From the IMG/VR virus record IMGVR_UViG_3300047586_000066, positions 1 to 64,000 of that record: DNA of 64,000 nt. The stretch is one strand, 5' to 3'. Below, in pieces: positions 22,171 through 29,989 of the stretch (its first letter is position 1; each line of letters begins with the position of its first letter). A program made the position numbers and the translations under genes. Origin of the DNA: a virus. The notes beneath the pieces are model-generated. The model saw nothing but the letters and a program-made list of their open reading frames with translations. It had not been told where the DNA came from and did no database searches.

Positions 22171-22585
22171 CTGAGCCTCCGCCGCCGAAGTCTCCGCCTC
22201 CGGCCTCAAAGGTCGGCGGGTCGGGTTCCGGCGAAGGACCAGGAGCTACTACCGGGTTAGAATCGGGATCGGAAAACAGTGATCCGGAGATGATCGCTGT
22301 CGCTGCGCCAAGGACCGGAAGGATCGAGTTATCGTCATCGTCTTCTCTCCGGCGCCGGGACTGTGGTTCCTGCGACTCAAACCGACCGGTGCCCAGCGGC
22401 ATTCCCATCGGTATGTAGGAAATGCGCGGCCCGGGCAGAGCGGGATCAAACACTGGTAGCGGTCGGATATTCCCTTCGTGAATCACAATGAGGTTGCAGC
22501 CGCGCCATTCATGGCACTTCCGACGCAGCCGGCCGATCGGCGTGGTTTCGTCAAAGGTCACTGAGCACTCAGTGCACATCAGCAT
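22157..22585 (-). CDS. Zinc-knuckle protein with disordered glycine/proline tail
   Basis: 142 residues. CTECSVTF and CHEWRGCN at the start bind metal. The second half is disordered and ends in a glycine/aspartate run. A DDDD stretch and one hydrophobic span (LPVLGAATAIISGSLF) lie in between. Function unknown. Confidence 0.6.
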   Translation of the reverse strand: MLMCTECSVTFDETTPIGRLRRKCHEWRGCNLIVIHEGNIRPLPVFDPALPGPRISYIPMGMPLGTGRFESQEPQSRRRREDDDDNSILPVLGAATAIISGSLFSDPDSNPVVAPGPSPEPDPPTFEAGGGDFGGGGSDGSW

Positions 22586-22836
22586 CAGTATTTCCCTCCA
22601 TGGGTGATGGCGGAGTTCGCATCCATCCTGGCTTCTCTGATCTTTCGAATTGCCGTGCTGCGATCGGGGCAGGCAGGAACGTTCACAACGATCAGCTTGA
22701 CAGCTTCCGCCAGGGCCCTACGAACAACCAGACCGGCTCCCTGCTTGGACACATCCCAAGCATGGTACTCAAACATATCGTCGATCTGGGCTTCAATTTC
22801 CGGTGTTAGACTTCCTGCTCTGTTAAGGTCTACCAT
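22585..22836 (-). CDS. Acb2/Tad1-hairpin-like cyclic-nucleotide sponge
   Basis: 83 residues. IDDMFEYHAWD at 17-27, a long helix, then CPDRSTAIRKIREARMDANSAI at 55-76. This F-x-Y-H ... C-P-x-x-x-D-R-x-x-A-x-x-x-x-R-E-A-x-M-x-A-N arrangement is the Acb2/Tad1-hairpin pattern of phage proteins that sequester cyclic oligonucleotide or gcADPR signals and so block CBASS or Thoeris. The sequence matches; the ligand is not known. It is located among other accessory genes. Confidence 0.75.
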   Translation of the reverse strand: MVDLNRAGSLTPEIEAQIDDMFEYHAWDVSKQGAGLVVRRALAEAVKLIVVNVPACPDRSTAIRKIREARMDANSAITHGGKY

Positions 22837-22842
22837 ATTACT

Positions 22843-23031
22843 CTACTCCTTTACCCGGCTGACCGGCATTGTGAAAATTAGCAATCCATGGTTGAACCAT
22901 TCAACCATAAGAAAGTCCCTGTACCACTTTGACTCTACATACTTGTCCTCTCGAAGCAGAGGGAATCCGCGCTCGTCGGAGCAAAAACGCCGGTATCCAA
23001 TAAATGGCAGCCAGGTTCCAAAGATCTTCAT
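22843..23031 (-). CDS. Small hypothetical protein
   Basis: 62 residues from ATG 23031, which overlaps the stop of the HD gene (ATGA). Aromatic-rich (WLPFIGYRRF, WFNHGLLIFTMPV). Function unknown. Confidence 0.55.
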   Translation of the reverse strand: MKIFGTWLPFIGYRRFCSDERGFPLLREDKYVESKWYRDFLMVEWFNHGLLIFTMPVSRVKE

Positions 23032-23555
23032 AACAGTTTTTGCTCCGCTTTCGCCACGATCGAGCTGGCTCGTTCCCATAATCCTGGGTCAGCCTTGAAC
23101 TTCAACACTTTCAGAAGAAGCCTCATCTCGGGAATATAGATCTTGGCGAATTTTGGATCCCGCTCCACGATCGATATCGTATTGGAGATGATGTCCGCGC
23201 ATTTGATTGTCTGGGCCCGGGCACTCGCGTTGGCCAGCCAACTCCGATCTTTAGCCTTCCGCTCAGCCCTATTCCCATCTTCGGGACGGGCAATATGGGT
23301 CAGCTCGACGACGAGACTGATAACATCGTGTTCTTCCAGCAACATCGTGAGATCTTCCCGTGTGAGGAGTGCATCTTCGATCGTGTCATGGAGCCAGGCG
23401 GCCGCGATCATTTCCGGATCCCGGATATCGTGCTCCTCGAGAATCGAGACCACTTCTTTACAATGATTCAAACAGGATTCACCGGTATATTTCCGTACCT
23501 GGCCGGAGTGAGCGAGAGCAGCGAAAAGCCTGGCTTTTTCAATTAAATTTTCCAT
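23028..23555 (-). CDS. HD-domain hydrolase of the SpoT/MESH1 type
   Basis: 175 residues, the size of a small alarmone hydrolase. ARLFAALAHSGQVRKYTGE, then NHCKEVV and WLHDTIEDALLT (residues ~54-65) give the HD pair and the ED that define the (p)ppGpp 3'-pyrophosphohydrolase fold. A later AQTIKCADIISN holds a further aspartate. It could remove alarmones made by the host or by toxic small alarmone synthetases. Less likely it acts on other nucleotides. Confidence 0.8.
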   Translation of the reverse strand: MENLIEKARLFAALAHSGQVRKYTGESCLNHCKEVVSILEEHDIRDPEMIAAAWLHDTIEDALLTREDLTMLLEEHDVISLVVELTHIARPEDGNRAERKAKDRSWLANASARAQTIKCADIISNTISIVERDPKFAKIYIPEMRLLLKVLKFKADPGLWERASSIVAKAEQKLL

Positions 23556-23704
23556 TATTCGTCAGCCTCTTCCTTGCAGATAGGACAGTCGCCGGCAAAG
23601 CATCGTTCACAGAGAACGTGACCGCAACCCCTCAGCTCAACGCCATCCTCCGGATCGGAGGTCGCGCAGTTCTCGCACACATCGTCTTCGTAGTCTTTTG
23701 TCAT
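23555..23704 (-). CDS. RING-like zinc mini-protein
   Basis: 49 residues, too short for many gene finders. The cysteines run CxxC, then C-G-H-V-L-C-E-R-C, then C-P-I-C, which is the cross-brace spacing of a RING finger. It ends TAATG over the start of the HD gene. RING domains usually recruit ubiquitin-conjugating enzymes in eukaryotes; here the fold may serve protein binding only. The start is ATG 23704, directly before an acidic stretch. Confidence 0.6.
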   Translation of the reverse strand: MTKDYEDDVCENCATSDPEDGVELRGCGHVLCERCFAGDCPICKEEADE

Positions 23705-23708
23705 GGTC

Positions 23709-23879
23709 TTACCTCAGGATGTGAACCAGTTTACTCGCAGCGCAGCGCCGGCATTGCTTCCAGCAAATGACAATCTCGGACTTTGGCAAACTGCCGATTG
23801 CCACACTCAACAGAATATGCTGCTCGTATTGCCAGTCATGCCGGATCAGGCACTTGAGCCAAATCACGATCCTTTGCAT
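23709..23879 (-). CDS. Small cysteine-containing protein
   Basis: 56 residues from ATG 23879 with AAGGAG upstream, starting inside the gene before it. MQRIVIWLKCLIRHDW, then CWKQCRRC, a possible metal site. It ends five bases before the RING-like gene. Confidence 0.55.
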   Translation of the reverse strand: MQRIVIWLKCLIRHDWQYEQHILLSVAIGSLPKSEIVICWKQCRRCAASKLVHILR

Positions 23880-24057
23880 ATTGCTCCTTCCAGTGGCACT
23901 CGTGGCAATGCATTTTCTTCGGGACTCCGTAAGACGCTTTCCTAACTTCTTCGTGCCCGCACTCCAGCTTCATCACGTTTGAACCCTTTGCATTCCGAGG
24001 ACAGCTTGAATGCCGATAGGTATCGTATCCAACTACCTTCCGCCAAGTCATGCCCAT
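23836..24057 (-). CDS. Small zinc protein
   Basis: 73 residues. CPRN...CGHEE and CHECHW supply ligands for one zinc. Overlaps the next gene. Function unknown. Confidence 0.6.
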   Translation of the reverse strand: MGMTWRKVVGYDTYRHSSCPRNAKGSNVMKLECGHEEVRKASYGVPKKMHCHECHWKEQYAKDRDLAQVPDPA

Positions 24058-24242
24058 TACTTTTTCCTCTTTTTCTTCAGTTCGGACTGGACATTGACAA
24101 AAGCCGTCTCAGCGATTTGAGCCCGGTTTGTCAGCCTATCGCGCTCGTCCATGAGCTCTCTGATCCGCGTGTGACAAGCCCGAAGTTCCAGAGAAAGAAC
24201 TTTGATTTGGAGCCTAAGTTCCAGATTTTCATCGATGCTCAT
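24057..24242 (-). CDS. Coiled-coil mini-protein
   Basis: 61 residues, leucine/arginine heptads from residue 7 to 58, lysine-rich end. Coupled at ATGG with neighbours. Function unknown. Confidence 0.6.
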   Translation of the reverse strand: MSIDENLELRLQIKVLSLELRACHTRIRELMDERDRLTNRAQIAETAFVNVQSELKKKRKK

Positions 24243-24475
24243 GGTTTCTCCGGAGGCTTTCGCATGAGAGGAGGCGAAAAGAAGTTGCCCCTCGTATCGT
24301 AAACGATCGGCCGAATGTGGAGATATTCATACTGGGCGCAGGCCAGCATGCAGGCTTCTCGGAGCTCGGTCGGCGTCCAGGTCCGGCCGTCATCCTGAGC
24401 AATGTATGAATGGATCAGATCGACCAGGCTCTTGAAGACAGGATCCCGCTCGTATCGTTCCTTCGGGCTCATCAT
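24239..24475 (-). CDS. Small conserved phage protein
   Basis: 78 residues from ATG 24475 after GAGG. RYERDPVFKSLVDLIHSYI then WTPTELREACMLACAQYE is a pattern seen in many large phages with no known role. Overlaps the nuclease-like gene upstream. Confidence 0.6.
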   Translation of the reverse strand: MMSPKERYERDPVFKSLVDLIHSYIAQDDGRTWTPTELREACMLACAQYEYLHIRPIVYDTRGNFFSPPLMRKPPEKP

Positions 24476-25197
24476 CTTAGGTTTCCTCTTCTCTCGTATA
24501 CCCACTCATCGCCAAACTCGCAATGGTATGGGAGCCACTCAATGGGAAGGATATATTGTTGTTCGACAGCTCGATTCTCGAAGAATGGGATATCGTGACC
24601 TTTACCGTTTGGTCCCACCCATCGAACTGGATAATAGCCCAAAAACCTGATCAATGGATTACCGCGAACGTGGTAGCAACCCCAAACGAAATCACAGTTT
24701 GAAGTCTTGGAAACTCCAGATTCCCTAAAGATCAACTTCCCATTTGGATATCTGGTTGCCTGTGCCGCAATTTTCTTTCCCCATTTATGGAAATCTACTC
24801 CACCATCTCCCTTTCCGGTTCCCTTTTCATTCTTATGATTGATGACATCCTTTTTGTGATCAAAGCCATAGCATTTGCAAAAGCCATATTCTCCGGTCAT
24901 TCCATAATAATGACGGTCTTCAAATGACAAGGCTTCGGAATTGTAAGAGGTATGTTCAAGGCCGGCTGCATTGTCCAAGTCATCTCGTTCTTTCGCTTTG
25001 TCTACAATCCATGGATAGTCATCCGTGGGCATCGGAAAATCTCTATTCCATGGTCTCGGAATTACTATACGTGAGTCATATTTAATTACGGGATCAGGTC
25101 TTGGGCGAAACTCCTGAAAACACTTCTCGCAAAACTCATCAGTTCCGACGAGGTGAAGGTTTTCAGATGGGGTTTCACAGACAGAACACGGTCTCAT
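24472..25197 (-). CDS. PD-(D/E)XK-like protein with an N-terminal zinc knuckle
   Basis: 241 residues. CSVCET and CEKCF at the N-terminus form a knuckle. In the centre, GDGGVDFHKWGKKIAAQATRY reads as a strand-D-x(n)-(Q)-x-T motif near residues 130-150, followed by NCDFVWGCYHV. This looks like the D...(E/Q)xK-type core of restriction-like nucleases with a glutamine in place of the acidic residue. It could be a nuclease acting on host or rival DNA. The call is based on pattern only. Confidence 0.5.
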   Translation of the reverse strand: MRPCSVCETPSENLHLVGTDEFCEKCFQEFRPRPDPVIKYDSRIVIPRPWNRDFPMPTDDYPWIVDKAKERDDLDNAAGLEHTSYNSEALSFEDRHYYGMTGEYGFCKCYGFDHKKDVINHKNEKGTGKGDGGVDFHKWGKKIAAQATRYPNGKLIFRESGVSKTSNCDFVWGCYHVRGNPLIRFLGYYPVRWVGPNGKGHDIPFFENRAVEQQYILPIEWLPYHCEFGDEWVYERRGNLR

Positions 25198-25445
25198 GGC
25201 TCGAGTTGGTCTCCGAATTTGGCTGTGAATGCCCTGGCCGCGGTAACAAACAACTGCAACGAGGTCTCCGCGATCACTGTCCGGCCGTCCGGAAGGTCGA
25301 ACATGAACGCGATCGACGGTTTTCCGCTCTCCATCCCGCCCTCAAGGGCGCCGACAGTGATCGGTGTTTTCAAATGGATGATCTTTTCCGGATCCAGTTC
25401 TTTGTTCATCCCTTCGGCGTTCATCAGAATTTTCAACACTGGCAT
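25194..25445 (-). CDS. Small hypothetical protein
   Basis: 83 residues of strands around a central PSIAFMFDLPDGRTVIAETSL. Coupled to the nuclease-like gene downstream. Function unknown. Confidence 0.55.
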   Translation of the reverse strand: MPVLKILMNAEGMNKELDPEKIIHLKTPITVGALEGGMESGKPSIAFMFDLPDGRTVIAETSLQLFVTAARAFTAKFGDQLEP

Positions 25446-25447
25446 CG

Positions 25448-25813
25448 CTATTCTCCTTTCGGGAGCTCTTTTCGCTCGACAACCTCATGGTAGTCTTCCG
25501 GCTTCAGGTCGATGACAGGGCCTTCCCCGGCCGGGGGAGTCGACCGCTCTTTCAATATCGCGCCGATATTCGAGTAGGTTCCCCAGATGGAAGCTCCCAT
25601 CATCATCTCCGCATAGAACTGGTCTGCGGTCTCATTGATGATCCGGTCAAACAGCTTTTGGGTTTCTCTGGCCTTCTCATTGATCTCAGAAGCGGTCGTT
25701 CTGTCTCCACGCGGCACCGCGGGATCCATACCGATCTCGTATTTGAAATCAAATTTGGGCGGATCTACGTGAACCATGTTGGCGCCCATGTCAAAGAAGG
25801 TCTTCTTTCCCAT
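25448..25813 (-). CDS. Small hypothetical protein
   Basis: 121 residues from ATG 25813, which overlaps the upstream stop as TGATG. Helical middle (EINEKARETQKLFDRIINETADQFYAEMMM). No family recognised. Confidence 0.55.
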   Translation of the reverse strand: MGKKTFFDMGANMVHVDPPKFDFKYEIGMDPAVPRGDRTTASEINEKARETQKLFDRIINETADQFYAEMMMGASIWGTYSNIGAILKERSTPPAGEGPVIDLKPEDYHEVVERKELPKGE

Positions 25814-26196
25814 CACCATTTCCCCGTGAGCCATTCCCGTGGCATTCCGGCAGGCATATCGGCTGTCAGCCTGGAAGTTTTGTACTGCTCGCTGAGTCTC
25901 CGGCAGAAATCATTCAGATCACGCATGTCCTTGAAATTAGCCTCAACATGCCGGAGCTGCCCGCCGTGGAGCCGGCTGTAGATCAGAATCATGTGTGGCT
26001 CGTTGAAATGGACGTCGACGCCGATGTTTACCAGGTCCTTCGTCAAGGTGTCCATCTCTTCCATTTTGCGCTTCAGATCCCGGACCTCACTTTTTAAGGG
26101 ACTGATTTCTTCACGCAGCCGGAGAATATTTTCCCAGTAGACCGGCAGGCCAAGTTGCTTTTTCAGCCATTCCTTCATTTTGTACGAGAGATTCAT
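25813..26196 (-). CDS. Coiled-coil protein
   Basis: 127 residues from ATG 26196 with GGAGGAG upstream. Long amphipathic helix with ILRLREEISPLKSEVRDLKRKMEEM, then a small globular end. Function unknown. Confidence 0.55.
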   Translation of the reverse strand: MNLSYKMKEWLKKQLGLPVYWENILRLREEISPLKSEVRDLKRKMEEMDTLTKDLVNIGVDVHFNEPHMILIYSRLHGGQLRHVEANFKDMRDLNDFCRRLSEQYKTSRLTADMPAGMPREWLTGKW

Positions 26197-26246
26197 TCCA
26201 CTCCTCCGCCGGGAAGATGCCCGCGCCATCAGCGTTTTATACCCCA

Positions 26247-26762
26247 TCAGTCTTTTCCTCCAATGAGGCGGTTGATCTTGTCGGCGCCGGACCCGCCAAA
26301 CTTCTGCCGGATCTTCAGGAGCTCGCCCAGGAGGAAAATTGTTTTCTCGAAAACCGTTTGAGGTCCCATGACCGCGCCGGCACGATGCGAGCCTATCACA
26401 TCTCTCGCGCCAGGATCCTCATGAGAAAGTGTAACCGAAGCCGTGTCGACCGCAATCTGCGTCTTCTCTCCAAACTGGTCGGGAAAGTTATCCCGGATGT
26501 AGTCTGAGATTTCGGCAAACTGGTCGGCCAGAACGTTCGCGGCATTCCGAGCATCGGCCTCGGACTGCCGAGAACCAATGAGCGCCTGATCCAGCGCATT
26601 CACTTCCTTGACCGATTCTTTGTATCTCTGCTCCCAGTAATCGGACTGCTTACGCCACTTCTCGAAGAACGCCCGGGCCCCGTCGACCTCAACCAACAGT
26701 TTCCGGAATCTAGCTCCCGCTGTCGTACCCATCGCAATATCGATTTCTTCGGCTATGCCCAT
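26247..26762 (-). CDS. Helical protein, possible chaperone-like
   Basis: 171 residues, nearly all helix with charged heptads in the middle and a small C-terminal hydrophobic segment. Named only from its shape; no motif supports a function. Confidence 0.55.
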   Translation of the reverse strand: MGIAEEIDIAMGTTAGARFRKLLVEVDGARAFFEKWRKQSDYWEQRYKESVKEVNALDQALIGSRQSEADARNAANVLADQFAEISDYIRDNFPDQFGEKTQIAVDTASVTLSHEDPGARDVIGSHRAGAVMGPQTVFEKTIFLLGELLKIRQKFGGSGADKINRLIGGKD

Positions 26763-26774
26763 TGTTTTCTCTCC

Positions 26775-27053
26775 TCAACTCCTAAGAGATTTCCCTCGAG
26801 CTCTGACAGAAACTCTATAAGAGTTCTTTCCAAGGACTTCTGCTTTGATCAATGAATCTCCGAACCAGACGCAAAACGACTCTCCCGCTTTCGCGTCATT
26901 CGGGCAAATCCACTTTCCAAGTTCGTCCTGGCAAATCTTTCTGTGTTCTTCCGCCCGAACCACAGACGCCTGAGCGTCAGTGAGCCGGCCAACGCTGCCC
27001 AGCCAGTTTTTAATTATCCGTTCGCCTTCATAGGTGACTTTCCCGTCTCCCAT
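26775..27053 (-). CDS. Small hypothetical protein
   Basis: 92 residues. N-terminal helix and a C-terminal beta segment (CVWFGDSLIKAEVLGKNSYRVSV). Start overlaps the previous stop. Confidence 0.5.
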   Translation of the reverse strand: MGDGKVTYEGERIIKNWLGSVGRLTDAQASVVRAEEHRKICQDELGKWICPNDAKAGESFCVWFGDSLIKAEVLGKNSYRVSVRARGKSLRS

Positions 27054-27247
27054 TACTTTACTCCTCTAGGAAGACGACTTCGCCACTCAAACAGGCCAAC
27101 AGCTATAATTGCCATAATCAGTTCGTAGGCGCTCCAGCGGGAAGTCAGTGCGAACGCGAGCATAACGATAAGAACTATTGCGATCAGTGAATTTACTATA
27201 CAAACTTTCCATGGCATCATGACTTTATCCTGAAACAGAGCAAACAT
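27053..27247 (-). CDS. Small two-span membrane protein
   Basis: 64 residues. Spans at ~14-33 (VCIVNSLIAIVLIVMLAFAL) and ~41-55, basic end. Could be a holin-type or exclusion protein, but nothing specific shows it. Confidence 0.6.
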   Translation of the reverse strand: MFALFQDKVMMPWKVCIVNSLIAIVLIVMLAFALTSRWSAYELIMAIIAVGLFEWRSRLPRGVK

Positions 27248-27252
27248 TTTTT

Positions 27253-27510
27253 TTACTTTTCGACCACTTCGACCACGTATTTCTTCAGGGCCCGGTTCAG
27301 CTTGGCTTTTTCAGTGTTCACGTTGTACTTTGCCTCGGAGACCCGGTGCCGGGCCCGGGCGATCAGCTTTGCGATCGCATCCTCTTTAGTGGGGAATACA
27401 TCCCCGACATTCTTTTCGCCGATGGCATCGATAGCCATAGACCATTTTTCAGGAGACATTTCCTTGATCTTGTCGATATACGGGTCCAGAACAAAGAGCG
27501 AATCATTCAT
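27253..27510 (-). CDS. Small helical protein
   Basis: 85 residues; helical with basic C-terminal half (ARHRVSEAKYNVNTEKAKLNRALKK). Coupled to its upstream neighbour by ATGA. Confidence 0.5.
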   Translation of the reverse strand: MNDSLFVLDPYIDKIKEMSPEKWSMAIDAIGEKNVGDVFPTKEDAIAKLIARARHRVSEAKYNVNTEKAKLNRALKKYVVEVVEK

Positions 27511-27797
27511 TGGGGCCTCTCAATCCCGAAATATGCATACTTCAGATACCGGATCATCGCGGCCATGCTCTTCTCGGTCGCCGGTCCACCCTTCGGCATC
27601 ATCACCGTGTACCAGATCTTCCGGAATCTTGTTTCCTTACGGGTCATCGGCACCCAAGCCATAAATGGATACTTTGCCCGCCAAACCCAAAGCCGAACGG
27701 GAACTGATTTCCAAATTCTGGTCCAGACCTTCACTCGGTAGAGCTCGAATTCCTTACCCTGGATTCTGATCCGACGTTTTAGGAACAACCCGGTCAT
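27507..27797 (-). CDS. Small basic aromatic protein
   Basis: 96 residues, many tryptophan and arginine residues (WTRIWKSVPVRLWVWRAKYPF). It may be membrane- or nucleic-acid-associated. No family recognised. Confidence 0.5.
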   Translation of the reverse strand: MTGLFLKRRIRIQGKEFELYRVKVWTRIWKSVPVRLWVWRAKYPFMAWVPMTRKETRFRKIWYTVMMPKGGPATEKSMAAMIRYLKYAYFGIERPQ

Positions 27798-28204
27798 TTT
27801 TTATCCTCATCCGGTTTATAGGTGATCGAAGGACCCTTCTGCCAATCGGGATCTTCTTCGCCGTCCCACTGGACAGGGAACCAGACAGTGCCGCTCCGTT
27901 TATCGTGCCATGGGTTGCCGATCTGAGTCCCTACCCGGCCGGCGCCTTCCCATCCTTCCTTGATCTGGACCCGAAGGCACTTATCCACGGGAGTGGATAC
28001 CTTCGTATTCTTCTCGATCCAGCATCGGATCTCAGACAGGTTTCTGGCAAACCCATTGATGTATTCGAGAAGTTTTTCAGGTTGTTTCGAACAGTCCACC
28101 AGCTTGACGTCTACAAGCCAGGTATTTATTCCTTTCAGAAAGTCCAGAATTGCTTCCCGGGCCTCGCCATATTCCTTCATAACGGTTTTCGTGAGGAGAC
28201 TCAT
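27794..28204 (-). CDS. Hypothetical protein
   Basis: 136 residues, helical first half and a tryptophan-containing acidic second half (VWFPVQWDGEEDPDW). Coupled to both neighbours. Confidence 0.55.
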   Translation of the reverse strand: MSLLTKTVMKEYGEAREAILDFLKGINTWLVDVKLVDCSKQPEKLLEYINGFARNLSEIRCWIEKNTKVSTPVDKCLRVQIKEGWEGAGRVGTQIGNPWHDKRSGTVWFPVQWDGEEDPDWQKGPSITYKPDEDKK

Positions 28205-28548
28205 TGGGACCTCTTTTTCATGGTGACGAAGTATGTATCTGAATTCTTTACGTCTCGCTCAATCCGCACGATATCAAAATTGGGATACCAGTCGGCGATC
28301 GCTTCCTGGATGGTTCGCCGTGGAAGAGTCGGCGTGTAGACTTCGCCTTCGAACATGAACTTTCCGTTCCATCGGAGAGTGGCCTGGGTACAGTCGGGCG
28401 CGATCTCTGAAGTAGCTCGCTGGAGATTGACAGTAGGCGGCACTCCGGTCTTCGAATCTCCGCTCACGGAGACCGCGGTTTGGTCCACATCTCCGCACGC
28501 ACACGAAAGTAGAGCCGCAAGGCAGATAAGAATCAGTGATAGTTTCAT
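28201..28548 (-). CDS. Predicted lipoprotein
   Basis: 115 residues from ATG 28548, preceded by GGGAG. MKLSLILICLAALLSCACGD is a signal peptide with a lipobox-like LLSCA, so lipidation is likely. The body is short and strand-rich. Phage lipoproteins can block superinfection or serve as outer spanins; its size and position do not decide between these. Confidence 0.65.
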   Translation of the reverse strand: MKLSLILICLAALLSCACGDVDQTAVSVSGDSKTGVPPTVNLQRATSEIAPDCTQATLRWNGKFMFEGEVYTPTLPRRTIQEAIADWYPNFDIVRIERDVKNSDTYFVTMKKRSQ

Positions 28549-28552
28549 CGTT

Positions 28553-28738
28553 TCACTCCCAATCGGCTGGAATGTATTTGACAATTCGATATTTGAAGAC
28601 CTGGAAACCAAAAGCTCTACGCATCGCCAATATCTTTTCTTGAGCCTTCTTTCGCGTCCATAAAATCAAAATCGTTCTTCCCCAGTCTTTTGTCCCGGCT
28701 GGAGCACGTTCGACCACCCAAAGTCGTCGGCATCTCAT
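28553..28738 (-). CDS. Small paralogue 1 of an LWVV family
   Basis: 61 residues: RLWVVERA near the start, a basic helix, then YRIVKYIPADW. Two close relatives lie at 31128 and 33035. All three start by ATGA overlap with the gene before them. Confidence 0.6.
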   Translation of the reverse strand: MRCRRLWVVERAPAGTKDWGRTILILWTRKKAQEKILAMRRAFGFQVFKYRIVKYIPADWE

Positions 28739-29352
28739 TTGTGAGCCTCCGAATTCATCAACCGGTCCAGCTTGTCCATATGTTCATGAAACTCCTCAAT
28801 CCTTTTCAGAACGCTTTCGAGTTCCAGCCGGCGCTGCTCGGAGACTTCCAGAGCAGACTTGTGGAGTTCCTTCTCACGGACGAGTTCTTTACTGTAGGCG
28901 TCCGCCCGTTTCCAGTTCTCCTGGGACTGCTCGGCCCACTGACTAGATTCACGGATATGACGTTCTCTCCAGTAATTGGCGTCGGAGAGTTCCTTGACCA
29001 GCCGGGCGTTGTCCTCGGCCCATTTCTTACGAGCTATCTCGGCATTTTCGAGCTCGGCCTTAGTCTCTTCGAGTTCTTCCTTGACCTCATCGGCCGCGCA
29101 GCGAGCATCATTGATCTTCCTTCCGCAGCTCTCATGGATCATGCGGGCGATCCCGAGTTCTTTTTCTTTTACCAGAAGAAGCTCACGATAGTTGAATGTC
29201 CGACCGAGTTCAGCTAATGTCCGACTGAGTTCAGCTTTGAGACGGAAGATTTCTCCTTGGTCCTCCTGGTATTCCTTCCGGGCGCCGTCGAGGAGGGAGA
29301 TCACCCTTTTGAGAAGCTCTCCGACCTCGATCAACTCTTTCGCGGTATTCAT
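28735..29352 (-). CDS. Long coiled-coil protein
   Basis: 205 residues from ATG 29352. Charged heptads run through nearly the whole chain, with cysteines at ~75 and ~85. It looks like a structural or scaffold element. The upstream gene ends four bases before. Confidence 0.6.
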   Translation of the reverse strand: MNTAKELIEVGELLKRVISLLDGARKEYQEDQGEIFRLKAELSRTLAELGRTFNYRELLLVKEKELGIARMIHESCGRKINDARCAADEVKEELEETKAELENAEIARKKWAEDNARLVKELSDANYWRERHIRESSQWAEQSQENWKRADAYSKELVREKELHKSALEVSEQRRLELESVLKRIEEFHEHMDKLDRLMNSEAHK

Positions 29353-29356
29353 TGGC

Positions 29357-29467
29357 TTACCCCGTAAAAGGCAGTTCGTTGCAGATCCGGTACGCAATCA
29401 CGCCGAAAACTACCAGGGCGGCGCCCAAGACGAGCAGGAGCCAGAACCAAACCGGTTTTGCCTTCAT
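29357..29467 (-). CDS. 36-residue single-span membrane protein
   Basis: Begins MKAKPVWFWLLLVLGAAL, one span, short tail. Its ATG overlaps the stop of the next small membrane gene (ATGA), forming a three-gene chain 29765 to 29357. Confidence 0.6.
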   Translation of the reverse strand: MKAKPVWFWLLLVLGAALVVFGVIAYRICNELPFTG

Positions 29468-29643
29468 TTATTATGCTCACCACAGGAAAAGCAGAGTACG
29501 CCCCACAAGGCAAACAGAAAGTACAGCGCAATCGACATGCTAATTTTCTTGCCGACATCGAGTGGAAGATGCTTTGCCACTGTGCTCAGGATGATCACCC
29601 CAAAAGCTGCTACGACTCCGGTCCAGAATCCCAGACTTTTCAT
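29464..29643 (-). CDS. 59-residue two-span membrane protein
   Basis: Two hydrophobic segments (FWTGVVAAFGVIILSTV and IALYFLFALWGVLCF) with a short loop between. Second in the coupled chain of three. Size and topology resemble small holins, but no motif proves it. Confidence 0.6.
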   Translation of the reverse strand: MKSLGFWTGVVAAFGVIILSTVAKHLPLDVGKKISMSIALYFLFALWGVLCFSCGEHNK

Positions 29644-29765
29644 CGGTCATTCTCCTCTCGGATCTGCTTGCGATATTCTCGTCTCAGCACCAAGGCTGCG
29701 ATCACTATCACAACAGGCCATGCCAAAGTACCGACCATCGCCAGGATAAACTCTTGCCAGGTCAT
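29640..29765 (-). CDS. 41-residue single-span membrane protein
   Basis: MTWQEFILAMVGTLAWPVVI starts one long span, followed by a basic RRREYRK-like end. First in the coupled chain. Confidence 0.58.
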   Translation of the reverse strand: MTWQEFILAMVGTLAWPVVIVIAALVLRREYRKQIREENDR

Positions 29766-29989
29766 TTTTTGTCCTCGGGGATGCGGATGGTTATGACGAT
29801 ATCCTCACGGAGCACCTGCATGGACATGTATCGCTGGATATTCACAGCGTACTGGGCGCAACGTTCGCGGAGCTGTTTCTCGAACTTCAGGACCGCTTCC
29901 TTGATCGACGCCTCGGCCTCGTCGACGAAGGCTTCCTCGACCGCTTTCCGGACGATCTCTTCGAACTTCGGATTCACTTCCATGGTCAT
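29762..29989 (-). CDS. Small helical protein
   Basis: 75 residues: an amphipathic helix (EEIVRKAVEEAFVDEAEASIKEAVLKFEK) and a strand-like end. Overlaps its neighbours by ATGA. Function unknown. Confidence 0.5.
   Translation of the reverse strand: MTMEVNPKFEEIVRKAVEEAFVDEAEASIKEAVLKFEKQLRERCAQYAVNIQRYMSMQVLREDIVITIRIPEDKK

Noticed and set aside
22567-22581. A further GTGCAC-type palindrome
   Set aside because: One arm is GAGCAC and the site encodes the CTEC zinc knuckle of a protein; codon choice explains it.
23028-23555. DatZ (dATP triphosphohydrolase) call for the HD protein
   Set aside because: AHxGQxRK and WLHDTIED belong to the SpoT/MESH1 group, not to DatZ.
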